NCBI GenBank assembly: GCA_964617455.1
Contig: CAZTYF010000005.1
Coordinates: 1-64,000 of the forward strand
Direction of reading: 5' to 3'
Origin: Monoglobus sp964617455
GTDB lineage: Bacteria > Bacillota > Clostridia > Monoglobales > Monoglobaceae
DNA: 64,000 bases
How positions within the stretch are numbered: the first letter of the stretch is position 1; every line of letters starts with the position of its first letter. Of this stretch, positions 45,302 through 54,348 are shown piece after piece. The translations under genes and the position numbers were made by a program. The notes under the pieces are model-generated. The model saw only the letters and a list, made by a program, of their open reading frames with translations. It had not been told where the DNA came from and did no database searches.

Positions 45302-46486
45302 ATGCTCATGGATATATCTGACGGTGCAAAAGGCGGGTTTCGGGAGCGGATGAAAAGGGTGGCGAGAACCCTGCTCATGTCCGCTCGGGACGGCCTTAGG
45401 CGGATACAATCGAATAAGACCCAAGCGGTCTTCACGGCAGCTGCTTTTGCGGCTGCGGTTTTTGCCGTTTCGGTTATCGGGCTTGTGATGAACTCATCCT
45501 TTTTGACCGAGGCCTATTCCCAAAACCCCTTGGGCGCCCAAAGCGTCACCCTTCGGGTGGAGGGAGAGCGCACGGGGATTGACTCGGAAAGTGTGAAAGC
45601 TTTTGCCGAGAAAAATCCGAATCTGTTTGAGGCCCTTGTCCCCTACGGCACGGCGGAGAATGTTGAGCTTCGGGGAATTTCGGGCAAGGCCGCATCGGGA
45701 ACCGCCATTGTGACCGACGATTTGTTTTTTGAATACGGAGCGGTGAAAGTCACGGAGGGAAAGAGTTTCAGCAAAGAGGACTCGGACGGAGAATATGCGT
45801 TGGTGTCCGAGGATTTGTGCGGCGGCCTCTTCGGAGAGGCGGAGCCTGTGGGACAGACACTCAAAGTGAATAACCGCACATATAAGGTTTCGGGAGTTTT
45901 CACGGGAAAATACGGCTGCGACCTCGGAAGCAGGGTTATCCTCCCCGCGGGAAATGCTCGGATGGTCCTCGGCTCTTCCGACCCGGGCGCCTATGTTTTT
46001 ATGGCCAAAGGTGATGTAGGCGAAGCGAAAGCCGCAGTCGAAGCTTTCGGAGCCTCGACCCTGAGCAAAACATCCGAAGGCAGCTTTAAAGTAGATACGG
46101 GAAGCTCCTCCGAAGGATTCGGCATCGGCCTCCTTGTGATTTTGGGGCTTATGCTTATCATTTGCGGGTTTATTTTGATAATGCTTTTGCTGTTCCCCGC
46201 CCGCAAAACCGCGGATTTCACCGCAGGCTTCGAGGGAGCGTATAAGTGGGTTTATATAATCCTCCGAGGAGCGGTGCCCGCCTTTGTCCTGTCTTTGACG
46301 GGGGCCCTTGCGGGAGGCGGATTGGGCGTCGCCGCTGCGGCTTTATATGTAAGGCTTAGGGGCTTGGGATTTTTTATGTCCCCGACGCCTCTGCTGGTGC
46401 CTCTTATCTCGGCGGTTTTGTTTGCCGTGATTGCGGCTGTCTCCGCCGAGACGGTTCGGAGATTGGGCGGTGGAAAAGATGCCTGA
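45302..46486 (+). CDS. MacB/FtsX-like ABC transporter permease
   Basis: 394 aa; ATG at 45305 is also possible. One N-terminal helix, an extracytoplasmic MacB-core-like domain (about 60-250), then three C-terminal helices (about 270-385), the FtsX topology. A gap of 23 bases separates it from the membrane-fusion gene, so they form a pair. A MacB-type exporter also needs an ATPase, which in Gram-positives is usually a separate neighbouring gene; none is encoded here. The helix count is low-complexity based and approximate. The diguanylate cyclase gene overlaps its end by 8 bases. Confidence 0.75.
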   Translation: MLMDISDGAKGGFRERMKRVARTLLMSARDGLRRIQSNKTQAVFTAAAFAAAVFAVSVIGLVMNSSFLTEAYSQNPLGAQSVTLRVEGERTGIDSESVKAFAEKNPNLFEALVPYGTAENVELRGISGKAASGTAIVTDDLFFEYGAVKVTEGKSFSKEDSDGEYALVSEDLCGGLFGEAEPVGQTLKVNNRTYKVSGVFTGKYGCDLGSRVILPAGNARMVLGSSDPGAYVFMAKGDVGEAKAAVEAFGASTLSKTSEGSFKVDTGSSSEGFGIGLLVILGLMLIICGFILIMLLLFPARKTADFTAGFEGAYKWVYIILRGAVPAFVLSLTGALAGGGLGVAAAALYVRLRGLGFFMSPTPLLVPLISAVLFAVIAAVSAETVRRLGGGKDA

Positions 46487-48062
46487 TTTAAAGACCGGAG
46501 CCCCGGGGAATACCCTTGATTCCTTGGGCGGAGGCGGAAAAAAGATAAGGTTTTTCGAAATAATAAAGCCGGGGCTGTTTGCAACGCTCTTTGTTTGGTG
46601 TGTTGTTTTGGCAGCCGGGGCTTTTTTGTTGTCCCGTCGGTTTTACGGCGGTTCGGACGGAGGTGCGGATTCCCTTGTCCTGCCCGTTCTTTCGGCTCTC
46701 GGAGTCGTTTTGATTTTCGCGGCCTGTGTGCTGTGCTATGTGATACACGCCCTAAGGTCCGTGATTCGGGCAGAGAGCGAAATAATGGAAAAAGTGATGG
46801 GCGGCGCCATGGTCACCGTGGACGACGAATTTTTCACCATAAAGAAATGCACCGACAAATTCTATAAAATTTTGGACTATGAACCCGGGCAAATCATAGC
46901 CCGATATAGGCGGGAGTTCTGCAGAATGCTGTCCGGAGACGAATCCCGTCGGGAGTTTGACAGGCTCCGAAGCCAAATCCGCAAGAGGGGCAGTGGCAGC
47001 GCCAAATGCAAAGTCATACGTGGCGACGGCAGCGAGATGTGGATTTCCTGCCATAGCTTTCTTGCGGAAAACCGAGGCGGCGAGTCGGTGATATACACGG
47101 TGATTTCCGATATTTCCGAGGAGATGGACCTGAGGCGGCAGTATGCCCTGTCCGAGGCGAGAAACAAAATCGTGTTCGAAAACATAAACAGCGGCATTTT
47201 CGAATGGAACATCATGGAGGGCACATTGGAGTTTTCGGATGTGCTCAGGCAGAGAATTTTCGGTTTGGATACGGAGGGCGGCATCTCGGATCGGGTTGTT
47301 CGGGAATATATCGCCGAGGAGGACTACAGACAGCTCCTTGAGAAAATCGACTCGGTGAAAGAGGGGAATTCCGACAAGATTGCCATGACCCTCGGCCTCA
47401 GAAATTCGGACGGCACGGTCACCCATTCGGATATGAGCCTCATAGCCATAAGGGACCATAACAATGTGGCGGTGCGAATGGTGGGAATCCTAATCGATGT
47501 GGAGGAGAGACACAGGAGAGAGGAAGAGCTCAGAAGCAGGGCGAGCATTGATGCCCTAACGGGCCTCTGCAACCGAGGCGCCACCCAGAATTTGATTGTA
47601 AACACCCTAAGCCTTCGGGGCAATCAGGAGCACGCAATCATCCTGTGCGATGTGGACAACTTCAAATCCGTAAATGACACCTTCGGTCACGGAACGGGGG
47701 ATGAAGCCTTGAAAATGATAGCCGCCCTTTTGTCGGAGACCTTTTCTCGGGGAAGCGTTGTGGGCCGAGTGGGCGGAGACGAGTTTATGGTGATGTGCCG
47801 CAATATCGGCGGCGATTACCGCAGGCTCGAAATGCTCCTTGGGGAGCTCAATCGAAACCATCCCGCCATAACGGAGGGGGGCGTTCGCAGGGACTTGACC
47901 CTCAGCGTGGGAGTTGCCCTCTACCCAAGGGATGCGGAGACCTATGAGGGGCTCTATAAATGCGCCGATATGGCCCTCTACCAAGCCAAAGGGGAGGGCA
48001 AGGCGAGGTATGTGATATACAGAGGAAAAGATAACAAAAACTCCAAAGACAAGACCGAATGA
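46479..48062 (+). CDS. Membrane diguanylate cyclase with PAS domains
   Basis: 527 aa from an ATG inside the permease end. Two membrane helices (about 25-100) precede two PAS-like sensor regions (about 110-215 and 230-345; EMWISCHSF, SVIYTVISDISEE) and a GGDEF domain with intact RVGGDEF (active-site 432-436) and DVDNFKSVNDTFGHGTGDE. It should make c-di-GMP from two GTP. No EAL domain is present, and I see no RxxD inhibitory site at the usual place. Overlap with the exporter genes suggests one transcript. Confidence 0.9.
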   Translation: MPDLKTGAPGNTLDSLGGGGKKIRFFEIIKPGLFATLFVWCVVLAAGAFLLSRRFYGGSDGGADSLVLPVLSALGVVLIFAACVLCYVIHALRSVIRAESEIMEKVMGGAMVTVDDEFFTIKKCTDKFYKILDYEPGQIIARYRREFCRMLSGDESRREFDRLRSQIRKRGSGSAKCKVIRGDGSEMWISCHSFLAENRGGESVIYTVISDISEEMDLRRQYALSEARNKIVFENINSGIFEWNIMEGTLEFSDVLRQRIFGLDTEGGISDRVVREYIAEEDYRQLLEKIDSVKEGNSDKIAMTLGLRNSDGTVTHSDMSLIAIRDHNNVAVRMVGILIDVEERHRREEELRSRASIDALTGLCNRGATQNLIVNTLSLRGNQEHAIILCDVDNFKSVNDTFGHGTGDEALKMIAALLSETFSRGSVVGRVGGDEFMVMCRNIGGDYRRLEMLLGELNRNHPAITEGGVRRDLTLSVGVALYPRDAETYEGLYKCADMALYQAKGEGKARYVIYRGKDNKNSKDKTE

Positions 48063-48082
48063 TTTAATCGAAAGGCGAAATT

Positions 48083-49612
48083 ATGAAATACTTTAACCCC
48101 GTCCGTAGGGGATTTTATCCGGACCCGTCCGTTGTTCGCGCGGGAGAGGACTTCTATATGGTCAACTCCTCATTCCAATATTTTCCCGCAATTCCCGTTT
48201 CCCACTCAAGGGATTTGGTCCGGTGGGAGACGGTAGGCTATGCCATATCAAACCCCGAATATCTTGATTTGAGTGACATTTGGGACTCACGGGGGATTTG
48301 GGCACCCGATATATTCTATGACGAAAAAGAGGGAAAATTCTATGTCATTGCCACTTTTCGGCGAAACGATTGGGAAAGACCCGCAAGGGTGCAGCTCCTT
48401 ATGAGCTCAAAGCGGCCCGAGGGACCCTATTCGAGGCCGATTGTATTGGATTCGGACAATATCGACCCCTCTCTTTTCTTTGATGAGGACGGGAAAAAGT
48501 ATATGATTATCGCCAAAGGCGCCAATGCCTATGAGCTTGACGAAAAATGCGAGAAAATAATAAGAGGTCCCCGAACAGTATGGGCGGGAACCGGAGAGCG
48601 CTGTTCCGAAGGCCCCCACGTGATGAAGCACGGAGGGTACTACTATGCCATTGTGGCGGAGGGAGGCACGGGCTACGGCCACGGTATCAATGTGGCCCGC
48701 TCAAAGGAGCTGTTCGGGGAATATGAACTTTGCCCCTATAACCCGGTTATGCGTCAAAAGGATAGGGAGAAGTCCATACAGCGAACAGGCCACGGCAAAT
48801 TGGTGGAGGACCAAAAGGGCAACTGGTGGGCCCTGTATCTGTGCGGCAGACGGAATATGGGGGATTATACAACCCTCGGACGGGAGACCGCCTTGGATCC
48901 GGTTACCTGGACCGAGGACGGCTGGTTTTTGATAAACGGCGGAAAGGGCCCCGGAGAGGAGCAGACAGCCCCGGATCTGCCGTTCTTTGAGGGAGAGCCC
49001 AAAGATTTTTACGATGATTTCGACGAGGAGAAAATCGGCCTCCGCTGGGAATTCGTGCGCAATCCGGACTACGGCTTCATATCCCTAAACGGGGAGAGAA
49101 AGTCCCACCTGAGACTGTACACCGCCCCGGGAAATATGTATGAGGTGGGGGCCAAAAATATCTTGGTCCACCGAGAGAGCGAACTTTGCTACACGGCGGA
49201 GACCGCTATGGAGTTTTTCCCGAAAGAGGGCACTCGGGCGGGTATGACCTGCTACTACAGCACCGCCACCTATATCAGGTTCAACCTCACAAAGCGGGAC
49301 GGAAAAACCTTGCTGGAATTGGTTATAAACCGAAACCGGGGGGAAGAGAGGGTTGCCGAAAGGGAGATACCCGAGGGCAGAATCTTTTTGAGAATCGAGA
49401 CCCGATACCAAACCCGAAGGTTTCTCTTCGGAACCGACGGCGGGAACTACACCGAATTGGGTGAGGTGTCGCCCTGCACTTTCCTCTGCGACGAGGGCGT
49501 CCCGGGAGACAGAAAGCGCCACACGGGCACAATGGTGGGCATTTTCGCCCATTCCGACGGCCCCAAAATCCCCTCGGATTTTGATTGGTTCAAAATCAAT
49601 TTCGAGGAATAA
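48083..49612 (+). CDS. Glycoside hydrolase family 43 (beta-xylosidase/arabinofuranosidase-like)
   Basis: 509 aa without signal peptide, hence cytoplasmic. The five-bladed propeller begins FNPVRRGFYPDPSVVRAGED with the catalytic base Asp14; the pKa-modulating Asp is in NIDPSLFFDEDG and the general acid Glu in CSEGPHVM. The C-terminal part (about 320-505) is a beta-sandwich of the GH43_C2 kind. Such enzymes trim imported xylo- or arabino-oligosaccharides. It sits 20 bases after the cyclase gene; no transporter for oligosaccharides is nearby. The exact specificity cannot be told. Confidence 0.9.
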   Translation: MKYFNPVRRGFYPDPSVVRAGEDFYMVNSSFQYFPAIPVSHSRDLVRWETVGYAISNPEYLDLSDIWDSRGIWAPDIFYDEKEGKFYVIATFRRNDWERPARVQLLMSSKRPEGPYSRPIVLDSDNIDPSLFFDEDGKKYMIIAKGANAYELDEKCEKIIRGPRTVWAGTGERCSEGPHVMKHGGYYYAIVAEGGTGYGHGINVARSKELFGEYELCPYNPVMRQKDREKSIQRTGHGKLVEDQKGNWWALYLCGRRNMGDYTTLGRETALDPVTWTEDGWFLINGGKGPGEEQTAPDLPFFEGEPKDFYDDFDEEKIGLRWEFVRNPDYGFISLNGERKSHLRLYTAPGNMYEVGAKNILVHRESELCYTAETAMEFFPKEGTRAGMTCYYSTATYIRFNLTKRDGKTLLELVINRNRGEERVAEREIPEGRIFLRIETRYQTRRFLFGTDGGNYTELGEVSPCTFLCDEGVPGDRKRHTGTMVGIFAHSDGPKIPSDFDWFKINFEE

Positions 49613-49651
49613 GAAAAAGGCACCGCCTCGTATTTATGAGGAGCGCCGATT

Positions 49652-50293
49652 TCAGATATACATAAGCAGGTCCCTCGGCCTGCTTATTATGATTTCGGCC
49701 CCCTTTTCCGCAAGAAGGTCCCGAGAGCGGAAACCCCAGTCCACCGCCGCCAAATCAACCCCCGCATTTTCGGAGGTCAGTATATCCACCTCCGAATCCC
49801 CCACATACAGGGCGTCTTTTTTCTCGCAGCCGAAGAGCCGCAAAACTTCCAAAACGGAATCCGGAGCGGGCTTTCTCTCTATTCCCTCCCGCTCGCCGAA
49901 GGCCTCATCAACCAAACCTTTGAGGAATTTGTCCGCCAATCGCTCCACCGCCCGATTGTTTTTGTTCGAAACGACGGCCCTCTTTATGCCCCTTTCCCCC
50001 AGGGCGGAGAGGAGCTCGGGTATGCCCGAATAGGCCTTTGTCTTTGCGGTGCAATTTTCCGTATAGTAATCCCGAAATTCCCTAAGCACTTTGTCGAATT
50101 CGGATTTTTTTGTATCGGGCGGCAGGGAGCGGGCAATCAGTTTCCCGATTCCATTCCCCACGAATTTTTTGACTTCCTCCCTACGCCTCGGGGGATAGCC
50201 GAACATTTTCAGGGCGTGGTTCACCCCGTCCGTCAAATCGTCCAAAGTGTCAAGGAGGGTTCCGTCCAAATCGAATATTACCGCCTTTTTCAC
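49652..50293 (-). CDS. HAD-family phosphatase, phosphoglycolate phosphatase-like
   Basis: 213 aa. The start is the GTG that overlaps the TGA of the enolase-like gene (GTGA), with GAGGGGGA upstream. Motif I FDLDGTLLDT has Asp8 and Asp10; motif II VVSNKN; motif III lysine in RKPAPDSV; motif IV YVGDSEVDI. Gph-like enzymes remove phosphate from 2-phosphoglycolate and related damaged glycolytic acids. Translational coupling to an enolase paralog suggests that both act on related phospho-acids, which is inference. It converges with the GH43 gene. Confidence 0.87.
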   Translation of the reverse strand: MKKAVIFDLDGTLLDTLDDLTDGVNHALKMFGYPPRRREEVKKFVGNGIGKLIARSLPPDTKKSEFDKVLREFRDYYTENCTAKTKAYSGIPELLSALGERGIKRAVVSNKNNRAVERLADKFLKGLVDEAFGEREGIERKPAPDSVLEVLRLFGCEKKDALYVGDSEVDILTSENAGVDLAAVDWGFRSRDLLAEKGAEIIISRPRDLLMYI

Positions 50294-51561
50294 AGGTTCA
50301 GTTCCCCCTCGATTTTCAAAAGTCTGTTGCATTTTTGAATGTGTTCCCCCCTAAACAGGGAGCCCAATTTTATGTACTCGGCACGGGCCGCCACAGCCAT
50401 GTCCGCCACTGCGGTGTCCTCGGTCTCCCCGACACAGGGGGACAATATCACGGAATATCCGTTTCTCCCGGCAAACTCAATCATATCGAAAGTTTCGGTC
50501 AAAGTTCCGACTTGGGCGGGGCTTAGGGAAATCGAATTGCCGATTCTCAAATCTGAGGCCTTTTTGAGCTTGTTTAAGTTCGGGGCAAAGGATGTATCCA
50601 AGGCGAGTTTCACCTTCCCCTCAAGCTTGTCGCTCAAGGCCTCCCACCCCTCAATGTCGCCTTTGGCCAAGGCCGATTCAATGAACACAATGGGATATTT
50701 GCGGCTGAGGTTTTGCCAGAGACGAATCATTTCCTCCGAGGTCCGCATTTTGTTGTCCCCGGGGAAATAGTATTGCCCCGGCTCTCCCGCTTTTTCCGCC
50801 TCGCCGTACAGGTCATCCGCCCCGGCATCGACGGCCAAGGCGAAATGGATTCCCGCCTTGAAACCGCTGCGGGATATGGCGGACAAAATCAGCCTGAGGG
50901 CATCCTCGTCCCCCCGAAGATTCGGCACAAGGCCTCCCTCGTCTCCCGTGACGGGGGAGAGACCCCGCTCCCACAGGATGTTTTTCAGGGTTTGCAGCAC
51001 ACGGGCGCTCCACATTATCCCCTGCGAAAAGTTTTTGGCACCCAGGGGAACTATCATAAGGGCCCGAAGGTCGACGCCGTTTTGAGGAACTCTTCCGCCG
51101 TTTATGGCGGTTATCACGGGCACGGGCAGCTTGGCGGGAGCAATTCCGCCCAAATACTGATAGAGCCCGAGTCCCAAAGCGTTGGCTGCCCCATGAGCCG
51201 CCGCCGAGGAGACGCCGAATATGGAATTTGAGCCCAAACGGGATTTATCCTCCGTGCCGTCAAGGTCGGCCATCTTCCCGTCTATGACTCTTTGGTCGAT
51301 TATGTTCAGGCCCCTCAGTTTCGGCCCCAGATATTCGTTCACAACCTTGACCGCTTTCCGAACACCCATCCCTCCGTATCTGGCCCCGTCTCCGTCCCGA
51401 AGCTCCGAAGGGGCGGGCATCCCGAGGGATGAGAGGGAGGGCACCGAAGCCCGTCCCACGACGGCCGTGTCGGTGTATACCTCCACCTCAAGGGTGGGCA
51501 TCCCCCGAGAGTCCAAAATCTCCCTCCCTCTTATGTCCTCTATTCCTATATATGATTTCAT
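50290..51561 (-). CDS. Enolase paralog lacking catalytic residues
   Basis: 423 aa, near the 430 of true enolase, with AAGGAGAAG before this ATG. The fold is certain: REILDSRGMPTLEVEVY, the segment beginning GDEGGLVPN, QVGTLTETFDMIEFA, GETEDTAVADMAVA. The three magnesium ligands are kept (Asp245, Glu295, Asp322), as are Glu208 and Lys398. Catalytic positions are lost: the base lysine (ILIKVNQ) is Ser347 in ISLSPAQ, the QEF glutamate is Ala167, the loop histidine is Val158, and the SHRSG substrate motif is SPCVG (Pro375, Cys376). It cannot be the glycolytic enolase. It may have a new substrate or be a regulatory pseudoenzyme. First gene of a pair with the HAD phosphatase. Confidence 0.88.
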   Translation of the reverse strand: MKSYIGIEDIRGREILDSRGMPTLEVEVYTDTAVVGRASVPSLSSLGMPAPSELRDGDGARYGGMGVRKAVKVVNEYLGPKLRGLNIIDQRVIDGKMADLDGTEDKSRLGSNSIFGVSSAAAHGAANALGLGLYQYLGGIAPAKLPVPVITAINGGRVPQNGVDLRALMIVPLGAKNFSQGIMWSARVLQTLKNILWERGLSPVTGDEGGLVPNLRGDEDALRLILSAISRSGFKAGIHFALAVDAGADDLYGEAEKAGEPGQYYFPGDNKMRTSEEMIRLWQNLSRKYPIVFIESALAKGDIEGWEALSDKLEGKVKLALDTSFAPNLNKLKKASDLRIGNSISLSPAQVGTLTETFDMIEFAGRNGYSVILSPCVGETEDTAVADMAVAARAEYIKLGSLFRGEHIQKCNRLLKIEGELNL

Positions 51562-51600
51562 GGCACTTCTCCTTTTTCGCTCGCTTCGAATTATAAAGAT

Positions 51601-51629
51601 ATAATACCACACCGAAGCCTCCCGTGCAA
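51601..51629 (-). promoter_or_regulatory. Promoter of the enolase-like/HAD pair
   Basis: Minus strand: TTGCAC, 17-bp spacer, TATTAT, about 40 bases before the ATG. Confidence 0.6.
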
Positions 51630-51767
51630 CAGAAATCTCCAAATCGGCGATATCGGCTCCCGATTCGGGTGTTTGATATAGTTCTGTTGATTTTTAGACA
51701 AGAAATACGGATTTTTTGCGTTTTTTATTTTTTCGTTACAGAGTCTTAATATTTTTCTTGATTTCTC

Positions 51768-51795
51768 TTTACAAATCGGATTTTAGTGGTATAAT
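51768..51795 (+). promoter_or_regulatory. Promoter of ftsZ
   Basis: TTTACA, 16-bp spacer, TATAAT, 50 bases before the GTG at 51846. Confidence 0.65.
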
Positions 51796-51845
51796 AGAGT
51801 ATATGATTATAACCGGGAGCAGAAGAAAGCAGAGGAGGAAATAAA

Positions 51846-53036
51846 GTGTTTCAGTTTGATACGGAATCCACAAATCCCGCCAAGATAAAAGTAATAGGTG
51901 TGGGCGGGGCAGGCAATAATGCCGTGAACAGAATGATCGAAGCCCAGGTCAAGTGTGTTGAATTTGTTGCCGTGAATACGGACAAGCAAGACCTCACGCT
52001 GTCTTTGGCTTCTCAGAAAATACAGATAGGCGAAAAGCTGACGAAAGGTTTAGGCGCCGGCGGTGTTCCCGAAGTTGGCCAAAAGGCCGCCGAGGAAAGC
52101 GTTGAGGACATAAAGAAGGCCGTTCAGGGCGCGGATATGGTTTTCGTGACTGCCGGTATGGGCGGCGGAACCGGAACGGGAGCGGCTCCCGTTGTGGCAA
52201 AAATCGCCAAAGAAGAGGGAATCCTCACGGTGGGCATCGTGACCAAGCCCTTCTGGTTTGAGGGCAAAACGAGGCAGAAAAACAGCGACATCGGTATCAC
52301 GAATATGATGGGTGCCGTTGACACCTTGGTTGTCATCCCCAACGACAAACTCCTTGAAATCGCAGAAAACAGAACCCCCTTAACCGAGTCCTTCAAAATG
52401 GCGGACGACATTTTGAGACAGGGAGTGCAGGGCATTTCCGATTTGATTTTGAGACCCGGACTTATAAGCCTGGACTTTGCGGACATAAAGACGATTATGA
52501 AAGACACGGGCTTTGCCCATATGGGTATCGGCAGCGCCGCAGGAGAAAACAGAGCGGAAGAGGCCGCCAAGAAAGCCATACACAGCCCGCTGCTTGAGAC
52601 GACCATCGAGGGAGCCAAGGGCGTTATCCTCAATGTTACCGGCGGAGCGGATTTGGGAATTTTGGAAGTCAAGACCGCGGCCGAATTGGTTCAGGAAGCG
52701 GCAGACGCCGATGCGAACATCATCATCGGTGCCATCATAGACGACGATATGGGCGACGAGATTTCCATAACCGTCATCGCCACGGGCTTCAAGGGCAATG
52801 TGCCCGGCAGAGAGCAGAAGGAAGCCGAGGAGGCCAACCCCTTCACCAGTTTTTTGAATCAGTTCAATATGAACAACGGAGGAGCAGGACCGCAGGCAGG
52901 GCCCGAGCAGCCTCGGCAGCCCTACACGAGGCAGACGCCGAATGTCAATTCCGCACCTTCCTCCGGACTTTTCAGCAAAGTGGGCGAGGACGACGGAATC
53001 GATGTGCCCGTATTCCTCCGCAGAAAAGACAAATAG
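51846..53036 (+). CDS. ftsZ: Cell division GTPase FtsZ
   Basis: 396 aa from a GTG with GAGGAGG 6 bases upstream. The tubulin-like GTPase has VIGVGGAGNNAVNRM, the signature GMGGGTGTGAAPVVA (about 103-117) and the T7 loop NLDFADIKTIM-like segment (SLDFADIKTIM here). A variable linker and a C-terminal peptide ending DDGIDVPVFLRRKDK are typical of Firmicutes and bind FtsA and other partners. It stands alone, without ftsA or ftsQ, between a promoter and a strong terminator. Confidence 0.98.
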   Translation: MFQFDTESTNPAKIKVIGVGGAGNNAVNRMIEAQVKCVEFVAVNTDKQDLTLSLASQKIQIGEKLTKGLGAGGVPEVGQKAAEESVEDIKKAVQGADMVFVTAGMGGGTGTGAAPVVAKIAKEEGILTVGIVTKPFWFEGKTRQKNSDIGITNMMGAVDTLVVIPNDKLLEIAENRTPLTESFKMADDILRQGVQGISDLILRPGLISLDFADIKTIMKDTGFAHMGIGSAAGENRAEEAAKKAIHSPLLETTIEGAKGVILNVTGGADLGILEVKTAAELVQEAADADANIIIGAIIDDDMGDEISITVIATGFKGNVPGREQKEAEEANPFTSFLNQFNMNNGGAGPQAGPEQPRQPYTRQTPNVNSAPSSGLFSKVGEDDGIDVPVFLRRKDK

Positions 53037-53045
53037 AAATACTTT

Positions 53046-53069
53046 GGCGCCCCAATCGGGCGCCTTTTT
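53046..53069 (+). terminator. Terminator of ftsZ
   Basis: Stem GGCGCCC/GGGCGCC, 5-base loop, TTTTT, 10 bases after the stop. Confidence 0.92.
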
Positions 53070-53135
53070 CTTTTCGAATATTTTCTCGGGAGGCTACCAT
53101 ATGCCTTCCTTTTGTTGATATGAGGGTTTTCGCTC

Positions 53136-53164
53136 TTGATTTATTTGCGGCTTTGTGATAAAAT
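53136..53164 (+). promoter_or_regulatory. Promoter of the rubrerythrin gene
   Basis: TTGATT, 17-bp spacer, TAAAAT; leader about 80 bases. Confidence 0.65.
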
Positions 53165-53249
53165 CAAATCGTAAGGCGCCCCGAGATTGACGGGCGGAAA
53201 AGGAGATATAAAATCGGAAAGTTATGAATTTCGAAAGGAGAGTTTCATT

Positions 53250-53798
53250 ATGAGCAAAAAGAAATTGAAAGGTTCAAAAACCGAGGCAAACCTCCGGGCG
53301 GCATTTGCGGGGGAGTCTCAGGCGAGGAACAAGTATACCTACTATGCATCCAAGGCCAAGAAGGACGGATATGTTCAAATTGCCGAAATCTTCGAAGAGA
53401 CGGCCAACAACGAAAAGGAGCATGCCAAAATTTGGTTCAAACTCCTCCATGACGGGGCGGTGCCCGACACGGCCGCAAACCTCAAAGATGCGGCGGAGGG
53501 AGAAAACTATGAGTGGACCGATATGTATGCGGGCTTTGCGAAAGTTGCCCGAGAGGAAGGCTTTGATGAAATAGCCGACCTGTTTGAGGGTGTTGCGAAA
53601 ATCGAAAAGGAGCACGAGGAGCGGTACCGCAAACTCCTTGCAAATGTCGAGGGGGACTGCGTGTTCTCAAAGGACGGAGACGTTATTTGGCAATGCGCCA
53701 ATTGCGGACATATTGTCATCGGCAAAAAGGCGCCGGATGTATGCCCCATATGCGCACATCCCAAGAGCTATTTCAAAATCAAGGCGGAAAACTACTGA
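53250..53798 (+). CDS. Rubrerythrin
   Basis: 182 aa from an ATG with AAAGGAGAG upstream; the frame is open 63 bases further but lacks support there. The diiron four-helix bundle has its ligand motifs (AGESQARNKYTYYA, ANNEKEHAK, IEKEHEERYRKL), followed by a rubredoxin-like iron site with CANCG and CPICAHP. Rubrerythrin reduces hydrogen peroxide in anaerobes using NAD(P)H-linked donors. It fits an oxygen-sensitive organism. ruvC begins 3 bases downstream. Confidence 0.95.
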   Translation: MSKKKLKGSKTEANLRAAFAGESQARNKYTYYASKAKKDGYVQIAEIFEETANNEKEHAKIWFKLLHDGAVPDTAANLKDAAEGENYEWTDMYAGFAKVAREEGFDEIADLFEGVAKIEKEHEERYRKLLANVEGDCVFSKDGDVIWQCANCGHIVIGKKAPDVCPICAHPKSYFKIKAENY

Positions 53799-53801
53799 TA
53801 T

Positions 53802-54296
53802 ATGAGAATACTCGGAATTGACCCCGGCTTCGCCATTGTGGGGTACGGGGTCATAGATTATCAAGAGGGCAAGTTCGGAATTGTGGAATACGGCGCCATA
53901 ACCACCTCGGCGGATCGGGAAATGAACTCCCGTTTCAAAACCATCCACGACGACCTCAACACCGTCATCGAGAGGACAAAGCCGGATTTTATGGCAATTG
54001 AGGAGCTCTTTTTCAACAGCAACCAAAAAACCGCCATAAACGTGGCCCAGGCTCGGGGCGTGCTTTTGCTGTCGGCCCTCAACCACGGAGTGCGTATTTT
54101 TGAATATACCCCTCTTCAGGTCAAGCAGGCCATCGTGGGCTACGGCAGAGCGGACAAAATGCAGGTTCAGCAGCTGACAAAAACCCTGCTGAATCTCAAG
54201 GAAATTCCCAAACCCGACGATACAGCCGACGCCCTCGCCATAGCCATATGCCACGCCCACTCCTACAATCCGAGGATGTCGGCACAGATTAAATGA
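53802..54296 (+). CDS. ruvC: Holliday junction resolvase RuvC
   Basis: 164 aa. Catalytic acidic residues are present: Asp7 in GIDPGF, Glu67 in AIEELFF, Asp140 and Asp143 in PDDTADALAIAICHA. RuvC cleaves Holliday junctions as a dimer with RuvAB. ruvA and ruvB are not adjacent, which is unusual but not rare. It is probably read from the rubrerythrin promoter, since only 3 bases separate the genes. Confidence 0.95.
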   Translation: MRILGIDPGFAIVGYGVIDYQEGKFGIVEYGAITTSADREMNSRFKTIHDDLNTVIERTKPDFMAIEELFFNSNQKTAINVAQARGVLLLSALNHGVRIFEYTPLQVKQAIVGYGRADKMQVQQLTKTLLNLKEIPKPDDTADALAIAICHAHSYNPRMSAQIK

Positions 54297-54348
54297 CTTT
54301 GGGAGAGAGTTTTCGGCCTTGCTATTTTAAAGAAACGGAGAAATTTGT

